Source: Nocardia stercoris (GTDB taxonomy: Bacteria > Actinomycetota > Actinomycetes > Mycobacteriales > Mycobacteriaceae). From it: DNA of 64,000 nucleotides. Every line of letters begins with the position of its first letter. The stretch's first letter is position 1. The notes beneath the pieces were generated by a model. It was not told where the DNA came from. It searched no databases and was given only the letters and a program-made list of their open reading frames with translations. The stretch is taken from assembly GCF_003696265.1 (NCBI RefSeq), contig NZ_RFFH01000007.1:1-64000 (forward strand). Direction: 5' to 3'. Shown here in pieces: positions 45,844 through 55,023 of this stretch. Position numbers and translations under genes: made by a program.

Positions 45844-45943
45844 GAACCTCAGCCTGGTCGGGCGCTGTGGCGGTGTCTTCCCGCTGTCGGGTGAACGATC
45901 TCCCCCATTCAGGTGAGCCGCGGTCGCGGGGGCCGCTGGCAGG

Positions 45944-47122
45944 ATGAGGTCCATGATCAGTTCGGTGGCGGCGCGCCTGTCGAACCCGGTGACGTATTCG
46001 CGCGGGCTGCATCTCGCGCTGCCGCTCGCCGTCGTCGCGGTGTGGCTGTTCATCGACCGCAACCACTGGTATGTGCCGGCACTGCTCGCGGTGCCGGTCG
46101 GGCTCATCCCGGCAACCCGGACAGCGGAAGGCCTACAGGCACAACTGTTCTTGGGCCGCCACGAACACGATTCGATCACCGCGGCTCGTTCGGCGGACCG
46201 ATCGGACCGCTGGCGGACCGTGCTGTGGCTGGAGGTCCGCCTCGGGTTGAGCGCGATCCTGCTGGCGACGTGTGTGCCGGCGGTGTTGCTGGTCCGTGAC
46301 CTGGTGCGCGCGACGGCCGGGCGTCCACCCGCCCACGACGCGATAGCCCGAATTCCACACCCGCACTGGTGGTATGCGCTTCTGGTTCCACCGATCGTCG
46401 TTCTGGTCGGTGGAATCATCGTAGGCCTCGGTGATCTCGTCACGGCCGCGGCGCGCACTCTGCTCGCTCCGTCCGCGGCGCAACGGTTACGGGCCCTGGA
46501 GGAGTCCGCGGAGCAGTTGCTGGAGCACAACCGGATCGCGCGCGAACTGCACGACTCGATCGGCCACGCCCTCACCGCCGCCGTCCTGCAGGCCGCGGCC
46601 GCCCGAGCCACCGGCGACGCCGAGTTCACCGAACGCGCGCTCACCGCTATCGAGGACACCGGCCGGGCCGCACTCGAGGATCTGGACCGGGTCCTGCTCG
46701 TGCTGCGCGAGCCGCATCGGCCGACCCGGGAAAGACCGGCACTGACCGACGCCGAGCGCCTGTTCGAAGCGGCCCGGTCCGCGGGGGCGGCGGTCGACGC
46801 GACCGTCGTGGGCCCGCTACAGCTGGTTCCGGGCCCGATCTCCAGGGAGGGCTACCGCATTCTTCAGGAGGCCGTCACCAACGCGATGCGACATGCCGGA
46901 CGGGTGCCGATCACGGTCCGGGTCCGAGCCGAGCCGGACCGCCTCGATCTCGATGTCGCCAACGAACTGATCGGCCCGGTATCCGCTGGGCCGGGCACCG
47001 GGCTACGCGGCATTCGCGAACGTGCCGAACTGCTCGGCGGAAAGGCACGATTCGGCGTCGACGGCGACAACTGGCGCGTGCGGGTCGAGCTGCCGATACA
47101 GGTCCGGGGGGTGACCGGATGA
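45944..47122 (+). CDS. NarL-family sensor histidine kinase
   Basis: This 392-residue protein has four membrane helices in the N-terminal ~175 residues. A HisKA_3 dimerisation domain follows with the phospho-acceptor His in IARELHDSIGHALTAAVLQA. The ATPase domain has REGYRILQEAVTNAMRHAG and GPGTGLRGIRERAELLGG. It phosphorylates the regulator encoded next (start and stop overlap as ATGA). A second possible start is ATG 45953. It likely senses a compound handled by the divergent ABC transporter. Confidence 0.88.
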   Translation: MRSMISSVAARLSNPVTYSRGLHLALPLAVVAVWLFIDRNHWYVPALLAVPVGLIPATRTAEGLQAQLFLGRHEHDSITAARSADRSDRWRTVLWLEVRLGLSAILLATCVPAVLLVRDLVRATAGRPPAHDAIARIPHPHWWYALLVPPIVVLVGGIIVGLGDLVTAAARTLLAPSAAQRLRALEESAEQLLEHNRIARELHDSIGHALTAAVLQAAAARATGDAEFTERALTAIEDTGRAALEDLDRVLLVLREPHRPTRERPALTDAERLFEAARSAGAAVDATVVGPLQLVPGPISREGYRILQEAVTNAMRHAGRVPITVRVRAEPDRLDLDVANELIGPVSAGPGTGLRGIRERAELLGGKARFGVDGDNWRVRVELPIQVRGVTG

Positions 47123-47766
47123 CGGTAACGGTCCTGCTCGTCGACGACGAGCCGCTCGCGCGGGCAGGCCTGCGCGCGATCCTCGACGCCCAACCGGACA
47201 TCGATGTGGTCGGCGAGGCCGCCGACGGCGTGGCGGTCATCCCGCTGCTCAAACAGCTGAATCCCGACGTGATCGCCATGGATGTGCGGATGCCGTTGAT
47301 GGACGGGATCGAAACGACCCGCGCGATCCTGCGGTCCAGCGCCCGCCCGCCGAAGATCTTGGTGATCACCACCTACGAGAACGACGATTACGTCTATGCC
47401 GCGTTGCGTGCCGGTGCCGACGGATTCCTCCTCAAGCGCGCCCGCCCGGTCGAGATCGCCAACGCGGTGCGGACAGTAGCGGCCGGCGACTCACTGTTGT
47501 ACCCGGCCGCGGTGCGCTCGCTGGCTGCCGGGCGCGGGAACCACCGTGCGCGTGAGCGGCTCGTTCGGGCCGCTCTCACCGACCGGGAGGAAACCGTGCT
47601 CCTGCTGATGACCCGTGGACTGTCCAACCGGGAAATTGCCGGTGAACTCCGAATCGGACCGGAAACCGTCAAGACTCATGTCAGTGGAATCCTCACCAAG
47701 CTCGGCACGCGGGACCGCACCCAGGCGGTGATCCTCGCCTACGAGTCCGGCTTCATCGACCGCTGA
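47119..47766 (+). CDS. NarL/FixJ-type response regulator
   Basis: This 215-residue protein has a receiver domain with VLLVDDEPLARAG, the phospho-acceptor Asp in VIAMDVRMPLMDG and Lys in FLLKRARP. The C-terminal LuxR-type helix-turn-helix is LTDREETVLLLMTRGLSNRE followed by TVKTHVSGILTKLG. It is the partner of the kinase just upstream and the likely regulator of the divergent ABC genes. Confidence 0.92.
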   Translation: MTVTVLLVDDEPLARAGLRAILDAQPDIDVVGEAADGVAVIPLLKQLNPDVIAMDVRMPLMDGIETTRAILRSSARPPKILVITTYENDDYVYAALRAGADGFLLKRARPVEIANAVRTVAAGDSLLYPAAVRSLAAGRGNHRARERLVRAALTDREETVLLLMTRGLSNREIAGELRIGPETVKTHVSGILTKLGTRDRTQAVILAYESGFIDR

Positions 47767-47880
47767 CCCGTAGATTTCGGGTGGCTCGCCCCCCACCCAC
47801 CGCACAGGCGAGTCCGCACAACGACTTTCGCGCTCCGATCGAGAACTACCGGTACCCGCGTGCCCTCCGGACGGCGTCGT

Positions 47881-48249
47881 TCACCCGGTTGTGCTCCGGC
47901 GGCGGTGCGCCAGGAGCTCGGCGAGATGGCGATCGCTCCATTCGCGCATGGAGTCGATCAGCGGCACCAGACTGCGCCCGAGCTCGGTCAGCTCGTACTC
48001 GACGTGCGGCGGGTTCGTCCGGTGATCGAGCCGGGTGACGAGACCGTCGCGGGTCATGTCACGCAGGGTCTCCGTCAACACTTTCGCCGTCACCGTACCG
48101 AGCACCTGCCGCAGGTCACCGAAGCGCTGCGGTCCGTCCAGCAAACTGACCACGACCATCCCCGTCCACTTGCCGCCGACCTGGAACGGGAACGCGGCCA
48201 TCGGACAGGCCGGATCGATCCGCTCGCCGGCCCGGGGTTCCGTGGTCAT
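47881..48249 (-). CDS. HxlR-family regulator
   Basis: This 122-residue winged-helix protein has an N-terminal Cys in DPACPMAAFPFQVGGKWTG, where HxlR proteins have a redox- or aldehyde-sensitive Cys. QRFGDLRQVLGTVTAKVLTE and TNPPHVEYELTELGRSLVPL follow. It is divergent, by 56 bp, from the NAD(P)-reductase gene, its probable target. Confidence 0.88.
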   Translation of the reverse strand: MTTEPRAGERIDPACPMAAFPFQVGGKWTGMVVVSLLDGPQRFGDLRQVLGTVTAKVLTETLRDMTRDGLVTRLDHRTNPPHVEYELTELGRSLVPLIDSMREWSDRHLAELLAHRRRSTTG

Positions 48250-48305
48250 GTCCGAGCCTCCGGTTTCGTTGAAGTAACCAGCTTCTCGACGATACCGTCG
48301 CCCGC

Positions 48306-49034
48306 ATGTCACCTGACCAGCACAGCGGAACGATCGTCGTCTTCGGTGCCGGCGGCCGCGCGGGCCGAGCGATCCTCGACGAGGCGCTGCGTCGAAAGCA
48401 CCACGTAACAGCCGTCGTTCGCAACCCGGACCGCCACCGCGGCCTCGCCGCGCGCGGCGCGGGAGTCACTGTCGTAGCCGGCGATCTCACCGACTCCGCC
48501 AGCGTCGCTTCCGTATCGACCCACCTGTCGCCACGACGAGTCACCGCAGTGGTGAACGCCGTGACACCCTTCAGCGCCCCACCCGAGTCGTTCGCCGATT
48601 TCGACCCCGACTACTACGTGCACGCGGTCGAGAACCTCATCCGCGCAGTGCCGTTCACACAATGCCGGGTGATCGAAATCGGCCTCTCCGCCACCCTGCG
48701 GACGACCGAAGGCCGACTGTTCGAGAATCCCACCGCATTCCCGAACCACCTGCGCCCCTTCGCCGAAGCGCGACTGCGCGGACTCCGCGCCTGGCAAAAC
48801 CAGGCCACCGACGTCGACTGGCTCGTCCTCACCCCACCTCCGGCCCTGTCACCGCAGGCACCGTCGACCGGCTGCTACCACTTGGCCGACGACCGACTCG
48901 ACCCCACCGCAGCAACAACTCCACTCTCCTACCCCGACCTGGCTGTCGCAGTCCTCGACCAGATCGACACCCCCACCGCCCACCACCGCCAAGTGACCGC
49001 CTACGGCCTACCCCGATCTGCGCCGATCCCCTAG
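48306..49034 (+). CDS. NAD(P)-binding (NmrA/YwnB-type) reductase
   Basis: This 242-residue Rossmann protein has IVVFGAGGRAGRAILDEALR, VTAVVRNP, a catalytic-loop-like VIEIGLSATLRT and the downstream DVDWLVLTPPPALSP. Related proteins are quinone/aldehyde reductases or redox sensors. The HxlR gene is divergent, and the 56-bp gap contains GGTT-N10-AACC, a possible HxlR site. Confidence 0.75.
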   Translation: MSPDQHSGTIVVFGAGGRAGRAILDEALRRKHHVTAVVRNPDRHRGLAARGAGVTVVAGDLTDSASVASVSTHLSPRRVTAVVNAVTPFSAPPESFADFDPDYYVHAVENLIRAVPFTQCRVIEIGLSATLRTTEGRLFENPTAFPNHLRPFAEARLRGLRAWQNQATDVDWLVLTPPPALSPQAPSTGCYHLADDRLDPTAATTPLSYPDLAVAVLDQIDTPTAHHRQVTAYGLPRSAPIP

Positions 49035-49433
49035 TTGGGGACCACCACAGACTGCAATTGATCGGCTGAAGCCTTGGAATGTCGGGGGGAGTTTCCAGGT
49101 CTTGCCGAACTGGGGCTGCCGCGTACCGCGCGCTGACAGCGGCTGTCAGCGCACAGTACGCGCCGCGCTGGATCCTCGGGACACACATCCCACCGATCCA
49201 GGAGTGCACATGCCCCTTCCATCGAGCACGGAACCCGTTGTTTCCGTGCGTAATTCCCGTCGGCGCCGCGGCACGGCAGGCGCAGTACTCGGCGCCGGGT
49301 CCATCAGGTCGGTCGGCGGCCATCTGCTCGCCCCGCAGCGCACGGCACCGGGCTTCGGCCTCCCCTACCGGCCGCGCGGCGAAGCCGAGGCCGCTGGCAC
49401 GTCGTGGTGAATACCTCAGCGAAGGGAATACTC
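49035..49433. other. 400-bp region upstream of the FAD oxidase gene
   Basis: No gene is supported here. The region holds the 41-bp palindrome (listed separately) and must contain the oxidase promoter. Confidence 0.5.
49121..49161. repeat. 41-bp near-perfect palindrome
   Basis: Arms 49121-49140 and 49142-49161 match with two mismatches around a 1-nt centre; the inner 11 bp, GCGCTGACAGC-G-GCTGTCAGCGC, are perfect. It lies about 270 bp before the FAD oxidase gene and could be a large operator or an RNA hairpin. Confidence 0.7.
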
Positions 49434-50741
49434 ATGTCACACACCACATTGCGATCCGCGGTACGCGGGCGAGTGCTGCTGCCGGGCGACGCGGAGTTCG
49501 ACAGCGCACGCACGCCGTGGAATCTGACTGTCGACCAGCCGGTCGCGGCGGTCGTACAGGTCGAGGACACGGATGATGTTGCCGCCGTTGTCCGCTACGC
49601 CCGCGACGCGGGCCTGTCGGTGACCACGCAGCCCAGCGGCCACGGCGCTTCCGGCAATGCCGCGGGCACGGTCCTGGTGCGCACCCGCCGCCTCGATCGG
49701 GTCGAGGTGGACCCGGTGCGGCGACTGGCCCGCGTCGGCGCGGGCGCCGACTGGGGTCAGGTGCAAGCGGCGGCCGGTGCGCACGGTTTGACCGGCCTGG
49801 CCGGAAGCTCCCCGGTGGTCAGTGTCGTCGGCTACACCCTCGGCGGCGGATTGTCGTGGTTCGGCCGCACATACGGTTGGGCGGCCGACAGCGTCCGAGC
49901 CTTCGAGATCGTCGATGCCGACGGGCAGCACACCCTTGTCACCGCGGAATCCGACCCGGAACTGTTCTGGGCATTGTGTGGCGGCGGTGGGGATTTCGCG
50001 CTGGTGACGGCGATGGAGTTCGACCTGTTTGCGGCGCCGGACCTCTACGGTGGCTTGATCGCTTGGCCGGCCGCGCGGACCGAAGCGGTCCGCGACGCCT
50101 TCCTCGACATCACCGCGCACGCACCCGCCGAGCTCACGGTCTGGCTCAACCGCCTCGAACTGCCGCAGGCACCCCCGATGATCGCGATCGCCGCCGCTTA
50201 TCTCGGCGAACCGGCGCGCGGTCGGGAACTACTGCACCGGCTCGACACGATCGACGGCCCGCTCGCGGACTCGCGCCGGGAGTTGTCCCCCGCCGACGTG
50301 GGTGCCATCGTCACCGAGCCGACCGCTCCGGCCCCCGGACTGCTCCGCACCGAACTGCTCACGACACTCGACGAGTCCGCCGCCGAGATTCTGCTGCGCG
50401 CGCCCATCGATCCGATGTTCGGCATCCAGCTTCGGCACCTGGGCGGCGCGCTCGCCGAGCCCACTCGGGGCGCGGTGCCGCCGTTCGCGGAGCCGTATGC
50501 CGTGGCGCTGCAGGCCGTCGGCTCGGACCCCGGCACCGTGGCCGCGGTCGAGACCACGCAGAAACGCATCATCACCGACCTGGGCGCGCGGGTCAGCGGA
50601 CGCAAACCGTATACCGCCCTGTCCCCCGGCGACACTGTCACGGAGGTGTTCGATGCCGAGACCTTGAATCGGCTGCGCGAGGTCAAGCGGGTCCGCGACC
50701 CGCACGGCGTATTCCGGGCCAACTTCCCGATTCCCCACTGA
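49434..50741 (+). CDS. FAD-linked oxidase, berberine-bridge (BBE-like) type
   Basis: This 435-residue protein has a PCMH FAD domain with the covalent-His candidate in QPSGHGASGNAAGTVLVRT and GYTLGGGLSWFGRTYGWAAD. It ends with the BBE motif region RVRDPHGVFRANFPI. The second attachment Cys of bicovalent members is absent (YGWAADSV), so FAD is probably held by one bond. It oxidises an alcohol or closes a ring on a natural product or sugar. A GAAGGGA site precedes ATG 49434. PadR is convergent. Confidence 0.82.
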   Translation: MSHTTLRSAVRGRVLLPGDAEFDSARTPWNLTVDQPVAAVVQVEDTDDVAAVVRYARDAGLSVTTQPSGHGASGNAAGTVLVRTRRLDRVEVDPVRRLARVGAGADWGQVQAAAGAHGLTGLAGSSPVVSVVGYTLGGGLSWFGRTYGWAADSVRAFEIVDADGQHTLVTAESDPELFWALCGGGGDFALVTAMEFDLFAAPDLYGGLIAWPAARTEAVRDAFLDITAHAPAELTVWLNRLELPQAPPMIAIAAAYLGEPARGRELLHRLDTIDGPLADSRRELSPADVGAIVTEPTAPAPGLLRTELLTTLDESAAEILLRAPIDPMFGIQLRHLGGALAEPTRGAVPPFAEPYAVALQAVGSDPGTVAAVETTQKRIITDLGARVSGRKPYTALSPGDTVTEVFDAETLNRLREVKRVRDPHGVFRANFPIPH

Positions 50742-50785
50742 GCGTTCGGTTTCGAGCCCGCGGGCGGTGCCGTCCCCATTTCTCG

Positions 50786-50827
50786 GCCGTACAGGTAGGG
50801 CGACACAGGTCGTCCTACCTGTACGGC
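50786..50827. terminator. Bidirectional terminator hairpin
   Basis: A 19-bp stem with one G-T mismatch (50786-50804 with 50809-50827) and a 4-nt loop lies between the convergent FAD oxidase and PadR stops. Confidence 0.85.
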
Positions 50828-50885
50828 GCAACGGGATTGCAGATCGAGCGCCACACAGCGGAAATCGGGCCCGGGGGTGCGGGAT

Positions 50886-51458
50886 TCACTCCACCGGGGC
50901 GGAAATCCTGCGGTCGAGCACCGACAGGGCGAACTCTGCCCAGCGGACGTTCTCCTGCTCGAAGGCGATGCCCCGCAACAACGTCAGATACGGGCCCACC
51001 CGCTCGGCTTCCTCCAGGTAGGCCGGTTCGCTGCGGCCGTTCAGCAACCGCGTCCGAAGGCGTTCGTAGCGAGCGAGTTTCGCCTTCGCCCACGCGAGCT
51101 TCTCGGCCACGGCGGCCCGCACCGTCGGCTCGTCGTCGGCCTCCATGCCCTGGACCTTGACCATCAGCTCGTCCCGGATCGCGGTCGGTTTGACCGGATC
51201 CGCGACGAACTCGCGCAGTGCCGCGCGGCCGGCCGGCGTGATCGTGTGCAGTCGCTTGTTGGGCCGCCGCTCCTGCAGCACGACCCGGGTTTCGATCAGG
51301 CCCGCGGCCGCCATCCGCTCGAGCTCCTTGTACAGCTGCTGCGGGGTGGCCATCCAGAAGTTGGCGACCGAGGCGTCGAAACCCTTGGCGAGGTCGTAAC
51401 CCGACGCCTCGCCCTCCAGCAGCGCGGCCAGTACCGCGTTCCGTAGCGCCACGCGCAC
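50886..51458 (-). CDS. PadR-family regulator
   Basis: This 190-residue protein has a winged helix (ALRNAVLAALLEGEASGYDL and TPQQLYKELERMAAAGLIET) and a C-terminal coiled/helical dimer region as in Vir/AphA-like PadR proteins. Start GTG 51458, or GTG 51452 which matches the usual N-terminus. It is divergent from the SnoaL-SGNH pair, which it likely controls with itself. Confidence 0.88.
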   Translation of the reverse strand: MRVALRNAVLAALLEGEASGYDLAKGFDASVANFWMATPQQLYKELERMAAAGLIETRVVLQERRPNKRLHTITPAGRAALREFVADPVKPTAIRDELMVKVQGMEADDEPTVRAAVAEKLAWAKAKLARYERLRTRLLNGRSEPAYLEEAERVGPYLTLLRGIAFEQENVRWAEFALSVLDRRISAPVE

Positions 51459-51469
51459 AGCCTATCACC

Positions 51470-51562
51470 AGAAGTGACTATTCAACTTGATTACCTCCTC
51501 GGCATAGACAACGTGGTTCTACGCAGATAGCCTGCAGCAGAAGTAGACAAATAGTTGACTAT
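51470..51562. promoter_or_regulatory. Divergent PadR promoter region with repeated ACTAT/ATAGT boxes
   Basis: The palindrome ATAGT-TG-ACTAT lies at 51551-51562, just before the SnoaL gene. An inverted half, GACTATTCAAC, lies near 51475 next to the PadR start. Similar boxes at both ends fit PadR binding at both promoters. Confidence 0.5.
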
Positions 51563-51575
51563 GAAAAGGTGAGGC

Positions 51576-51992
51576 ATGCATCCCTTCCGGGCAGCCGTAG
51601 AAGCGCGCGACGAGTCGGCCGTCGAGGCCCAGCTGGCCGACAATGTCGTGTTCACCAGCCCGGTGGCGTTCGCGCCCTACCCGGGCAAGGCCATCACCGC
51701 GGCCATCCTGCGCGGCGTGCTGCGCGTGGTCGAGAACTTCCACTACGTCCGGGAGATCGCCGACGCGAACGGGCGCGATCACGCCTTGGTCTTCGAGGCC
51801 ACCGTCGCCGGCAAGCAGATCACCGGGTGCGACTTCCTGCATTTCGACGAGGACGGCAAAATCGACGACTTCATGGTCATGGTGCGCCCACTGTCGGCAG
51901 CTCAGGCCCTCGCCGCGGGCATGGCCGCGGAGTTCGAGCGCATCAAGGCCGAAGCCACCGCCGAGCTCGAGCGCGTGGCGGCCCAGGCGTGA
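51576..51992 (+). CDS. SnoaL-like / NTF2-fold protein
   Basis: This 138-residue protein has the NTF2-like layout: MHPFRAAVEARDESAVEAQL, then LADNVVFTSPVAF, a central cavity strand pair and a C-terminal helix AAEFERIKAEATAELERVAA. The function is not known. An AAAAGGTGAGG site precedes the ATG. The stop overlaps the next start (GTGA), so it is coupled to the SGNH gene. Confidence 0.75.
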   Translation: MHPFRAAVEARDESAVEAQLADNVVFTSPVAFAPYPGKAITAAILRGVLRVVENFHYVREIADANGRDHALVFEATVAGKQITGCDFLHFDEDGKIDDFMVMVRPLSAAQALAAGMAAEFERIKAEATAELERVAAQA

Positions 51993-52786
51993 GCGCGCCG
52001 CGATTCCGCCGCTACGTCGCCCTGGGCGACAGTCACACCGAAGGCGTCGGCGACGGTGACGACCACACCGGAGTACGCGGTTGGGCCGACCGGCTCGCCG
52101 ACCACCTCGCGGGCGTCGAACCGGAGCTGACCTACGCCAACCTGGCCGTCCGCGGCCGGCTCGCCGGCCAGGTCCGCGCCGAGCAGCTCGACGCCGCGCT
52201 CGCGCTGCGCCCGGACCTCGCCACCGTGCTCGCCGGAGTCAACGATCTGCTGCGCGGCGAGTTCGACGCCGATGCGGTCGGGGCACACCTGGACGCGATG
52301 TTCACCGCGCTCATCGCGCAAGGGGCGACAGTCGTCACGTTCACCGTCCCGGACATCACCAGGGTCATCCCCGCCGCGCGCCCGCTCGGCGGCCGAATCG
52401 TCGCACTCAACCGGCACCTTCGAGCCGCCACGCGGCACGGCGTCGTCGTCGCGGACATCGCGAGCCACGGCGTCGTCACCGACCCGCGCCTCTGGAGCAC
52501 AGACCGCCTGCACTGCTCACCACTCGGCCACGAGCGGATCGCCGCCGCGCTCGCCGAAGCGCTGAATGTTCCCGGCGTGGACAGCAGTTGGAGCGATCCG
52601 CTGCAACCCCCGCTCCCCCGCCGCACCGCCCTCGCCACCGTCGGAGGCGAACTTCGCTGGGCCACAGCGTTTCTCGCCCCCTGGCTCGGGCGCCGGATCA
52701 CCGGCAGGTCCTCCGGCGACGGACGCAGCGCGAAACGCCCTCAGCTACAGCCGGTTCGGCCAGCGCTGCCGTTCGAGGCACGGTGA
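51989..52786 (+). CDS. SGNH/GDSL-type esterase
   Basis: This 265-residue hydrolase has nucleophile Ser in block I YVALGDSHTEGVGD, Gly of block II in LAVRGRLAGQ, Asn of block III in VLAGVNDLLRG and the Asp-His pair of block V in STDRLHCSPLGHERIA. It lacks a signal peptide, so it is cytoplasmic. It removes acyl groups from an unknown substrate. A basic ~60-residue C-terminal tail extends past the catalytic domain. Confidence 0.85.
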   Translation: MSAPRFRRYVALGDSHTEGVGDGDDHTGVRGWADRLADHLAGVEPELTYANLAVRGRLAGQVRAEQLDAALALRPDLATVLAGVNDLLRGEFDADAVGAHLDAMFTALIAQGATVVTFTVPDITRVIPAARPLGGRIVALNRHLRAATRHGVVVADIASHGVVTDPRLWSTDRLHCSPLGHERIAAALAEALNVPGVDSSWSDPLQPPLPRRTALATVGGELRWATAFLAPWLGRRITGRSSGDGRSAKRPQLQPVRPALPFEAR

Positions 52787-52966
52787 TCCGGTCCCGCTGT
52801 GGAGCCGCCGGGTTCGGCCGCGCTGTGGCGGTAGCGCCCGGGCCCGCAGCGGCAACACGGCTCAATCCGGTTGTCCCATCCGGATTCTGCGGACTAAGGT
52901 CTGCGTGTCGCGATCTGGGGCGCACTGCCGATACGGTCGAACGACGGCGAAGACGGAGGGGAATCA

Positions 52967-53341
52967 GTGCCATACGAAGTAGCGGGCCTGGTCACGTTGG
53001 CACTGTGGGTGTTCTGCCTGATCGACATCATCACCTGTGACGAGGTGGGCATCCGTCACCTCCCCAAGGGGTTGTGGCTGTTGATCGTCATCCTGATCCC
53101 GACCATCGGCGGCCTGCTGTGGCTGATCCTCGGCCGGCCACAGTTCGACAGCCGCCGGCCGCGGTCCACGACCCGGTACGCCGAGTACGACCGCCCCGGC
53201 CGCTACGTCGCCACCGACCCCGCCGCCGATGAGGAATTCCTGCGCGGACTGCGCGAACGGGCCGAATCCCAACGCGCCGAAGCGCGCCGGCAGGAAGCCG
53301 AGCGTCAACGGAAGGCCCAGGAAGCCGGCGAACAGGGCTAG
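52967..53341 (+). CDS. Small membrane protein with PLDc_N-type domain
   Basis: This 124-residue protein has two membrane helices (about 5-22 and 36-56). Between them lies the phospholipase-D N-terminal-type segment CLIDIITCDEVGIRHLPKGL, and the second helix ends GLLWLILGRP. A charged C-terminal coiled coil rich in Glu/Arg/Gln follows (about 88-120). The role is unknown. GTG start 52967 has a GGAGGGGA site. Confidence 0.8.
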   Translation: MPYEVAGLVTLALWVFCLIDIITCDEVGIRHLPKGLWLLIVILIPTIGGLLWLILGRPQFDSRRPRSTTRYAEYDRPGRYVATDPAADEEFLRGLRERAESQRAEARRQEAERQRKAQEAGEQG

Positions 53342-53652
53342 ACCGAGCTTCGGCGGCGCGGAGTTCGCAACCCGAACGGCGTCGGCGCCACGGCTCGATG
53401 AGCGCGGACACCGTCATCGGCTGATCCGACCGTGCCGGTCGGCGCGCCGCCGGCGAGCACCAGAAGGCGGCCGAGACTGCGCCAGTCAACTGGGGAAGAG
53501 TCGCCGCGGCGGCCGGTTATCGGTTCGACCTGCTCCGTTCAGCCCAGCGCGCGCGAGTAGAGTCGGGGCGAGCTCGCCTCCGGCCGGGCGCTGGTGTGCG
53601 CAGCTGTGGACACACGTGGTACAGCGACCGCCCACGATCGAGGGAGCGCACC
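53342..53652. other. 311-bp intergenic region upstream of gabT
   Basis: No gene, hairpin or repeat is supported here. It should contain the aminotransferase promoter. Confidence 0.4.
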
Positions 53653-54996
53653 ATGACCGAGGCCGTCTTCCGGCTGTCGCAACAGCGCAGGGTCGTCACC
53701 GAACTGCCCGGACCACGCTCGGCAGCGCTTGCCGCACGCCGCGCCGCCGCGGTGCCGGCGGCGGTCGCTTCCTCGGCGCCGGTGTACGTCGCCGACGCCG
53801 ACGGCGGTGTGATCGTGGACGTCGACGGCAACTCACTGATCGACCTCGGTTCGGGTATCGCGGTGACCGGTGTGGGCGCATCGAATCCGGCAGTCGTGGC
53901 CGCCGTCGCCGAGCAGGCCGCCCACTTCACGCACACCTGCTTCATGGTCACCCCTTACGAGGGTTATGTGCGAGTCGCCGAGGGCCTGGCCGCGCTCACC
54001 CCCGGCACCCACACCAAACGCACCGCGCTGTTCAACTCCGGTGCCGAAGCGGTGGAGAACGCGGTGAAGGTCGCACGCCTGGCGACCGGCCGCACGATGG
54101 TCGTAGCGTTCGATCACGCCTACCACGGCCGCACCAATCTGACGATGGCCCTGACCGCGAAGAACATGCCGTACAAGCAGAACTTCGGGCCGTTCGCGCC
54201 CGCGATATACCGCATGCCGATGTCCTACCCGTACCGCGACCACCTCCCCGGTCCCGAAGCGGCGCAGCGTGCGATCGAGCAGATCGAGCGGCAGCTCGGC
54301 GCCGGTTCGGTAGCCACGATCGTCATCGAACCGATCCAGGGTGAGGGCGGATTCATCGTGCCCGCCCCCGGATTCCTTCCGGCGCTCGCGAGGTGGGCCA
54401 CCGCGCAGGGGGTGGTGTTCATCGCGGACGAGGTGCAGACCGGTTTCGCTCGCACCGGGACCTGGTTCGCGTGCGAGGACGAGGGCATTGTGCCCGACAT
54501 CATCGCGATGGCGAAGGGGATCGCCGGCGGGATGCCGCTGGCGGCGATCACCGGCCGCGCCGAGCTGATGGACGCGGTGCACACCGGAGGGCTCGGCGGC
54601 ACCTTCGGCGGCAACCCGGTGGCCTGCGCCGCCGCCCTGGCCGCGATCGAGGTGATGCGGAGCCTCGATCTCCCCGCCCGGGCTCGGGAGATCGAGGCCC
54701 TGGTGCTGGATCGGCTCGAGACCTGGGCCGCCGAACTCGACGTGGTCGGTGACATCCGTGGCCGGGGCGCGATGCTGGCGGTGGAGCTGGTGCGGCCGGG
54801 CAGCGCGGACCCTGCCCCGGAAGTCGCGAATGCTGTTGCCGCTCAGGCGCTTTCCGAAGGTGTCATCGTTCTGACCTGCGGCAGTTACGGCAACGTCCTG
54901 CGGTTGCTGCCACCGCTGGTGATCACCGACGAGCTCCTCACGGACGGACTCGATGTGCTCGAACGCGCGCTGCGCGCCTACGGCTCGCGTGACTGA
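53653..54996 (+). CDS. gabT: 4-aminobutyrate aminotransferase (class III, PLP-dependent)
   Basis: This 447-residue enzyme has LFNSGAEAVENAVKVAR, FDHAYHGRTNLTMALTAK and IVIEPIQGEGGFIVPAPGF. It also has the Asp contacting PLP in FIADEVQTGFARTG and the Schiff-base Lys in DIIAMAKGIAGG. It converts 4-aminobutyrate and 2-oxoglutarate to succinate semialdehyde and glutamate. No gabD or permease is adjacent, so a relative such as beta-alanine or 5-aminovalerate aminotransferase cannot be excluded. Confidence 0.85.
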   Translation: MTEAVFRLSQQRRVVTELPGPRSAALAARRAAAVPAAVASSAPVYVADADGGVIVDVDGNSLIDLGSGIAVTGVGASNPAVVAAVAEQAAHFTHTCFMVTPYEGYVRVAEGLAALTPGTHTKRTALFNSGAEAVENAVKVARLATGRTMVVAFDHAYHGRTNLTMALTAKNMPYKQNFGPFAPAIYRMPMSYPYRDHLPGPEAAQRAIEQIERQLGAGSVATIVIEPIQGEGGFIVPAPGFLPALARWATAQGVVFIADEVQTGFARTGTWFACEDEGIVPDIIAMAKGIAGGMPLAAITGRAELMDAVHTGGLGGTFGGNPVACAAALAAIEVMRSLDLPARAREIEALVLDRLETWAAELDVVGDIRGRGAMLAVELVRPGSADPAPEVANAVAAQALSEGVIVLTCGSYGNVLRLLPPLVITDELLTDGLDVLERALRAYGSRD

Positions 54997-55008
54997 CGAC
55001 GCTGTACC

Positions 55009-55022
55009 GGCCGAGAACGGCC
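55009..55022. terminator. Small hairpin between convergent genes
   Basis: GGCCG-AGAA-CGGCC has a 5-bp stem and lies 12 bp after the gabT stop and just before the sigma factor stop. It is weak on its own; position is the main support. Confidence 0.35.
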
Positions 55023-55023
55023 T

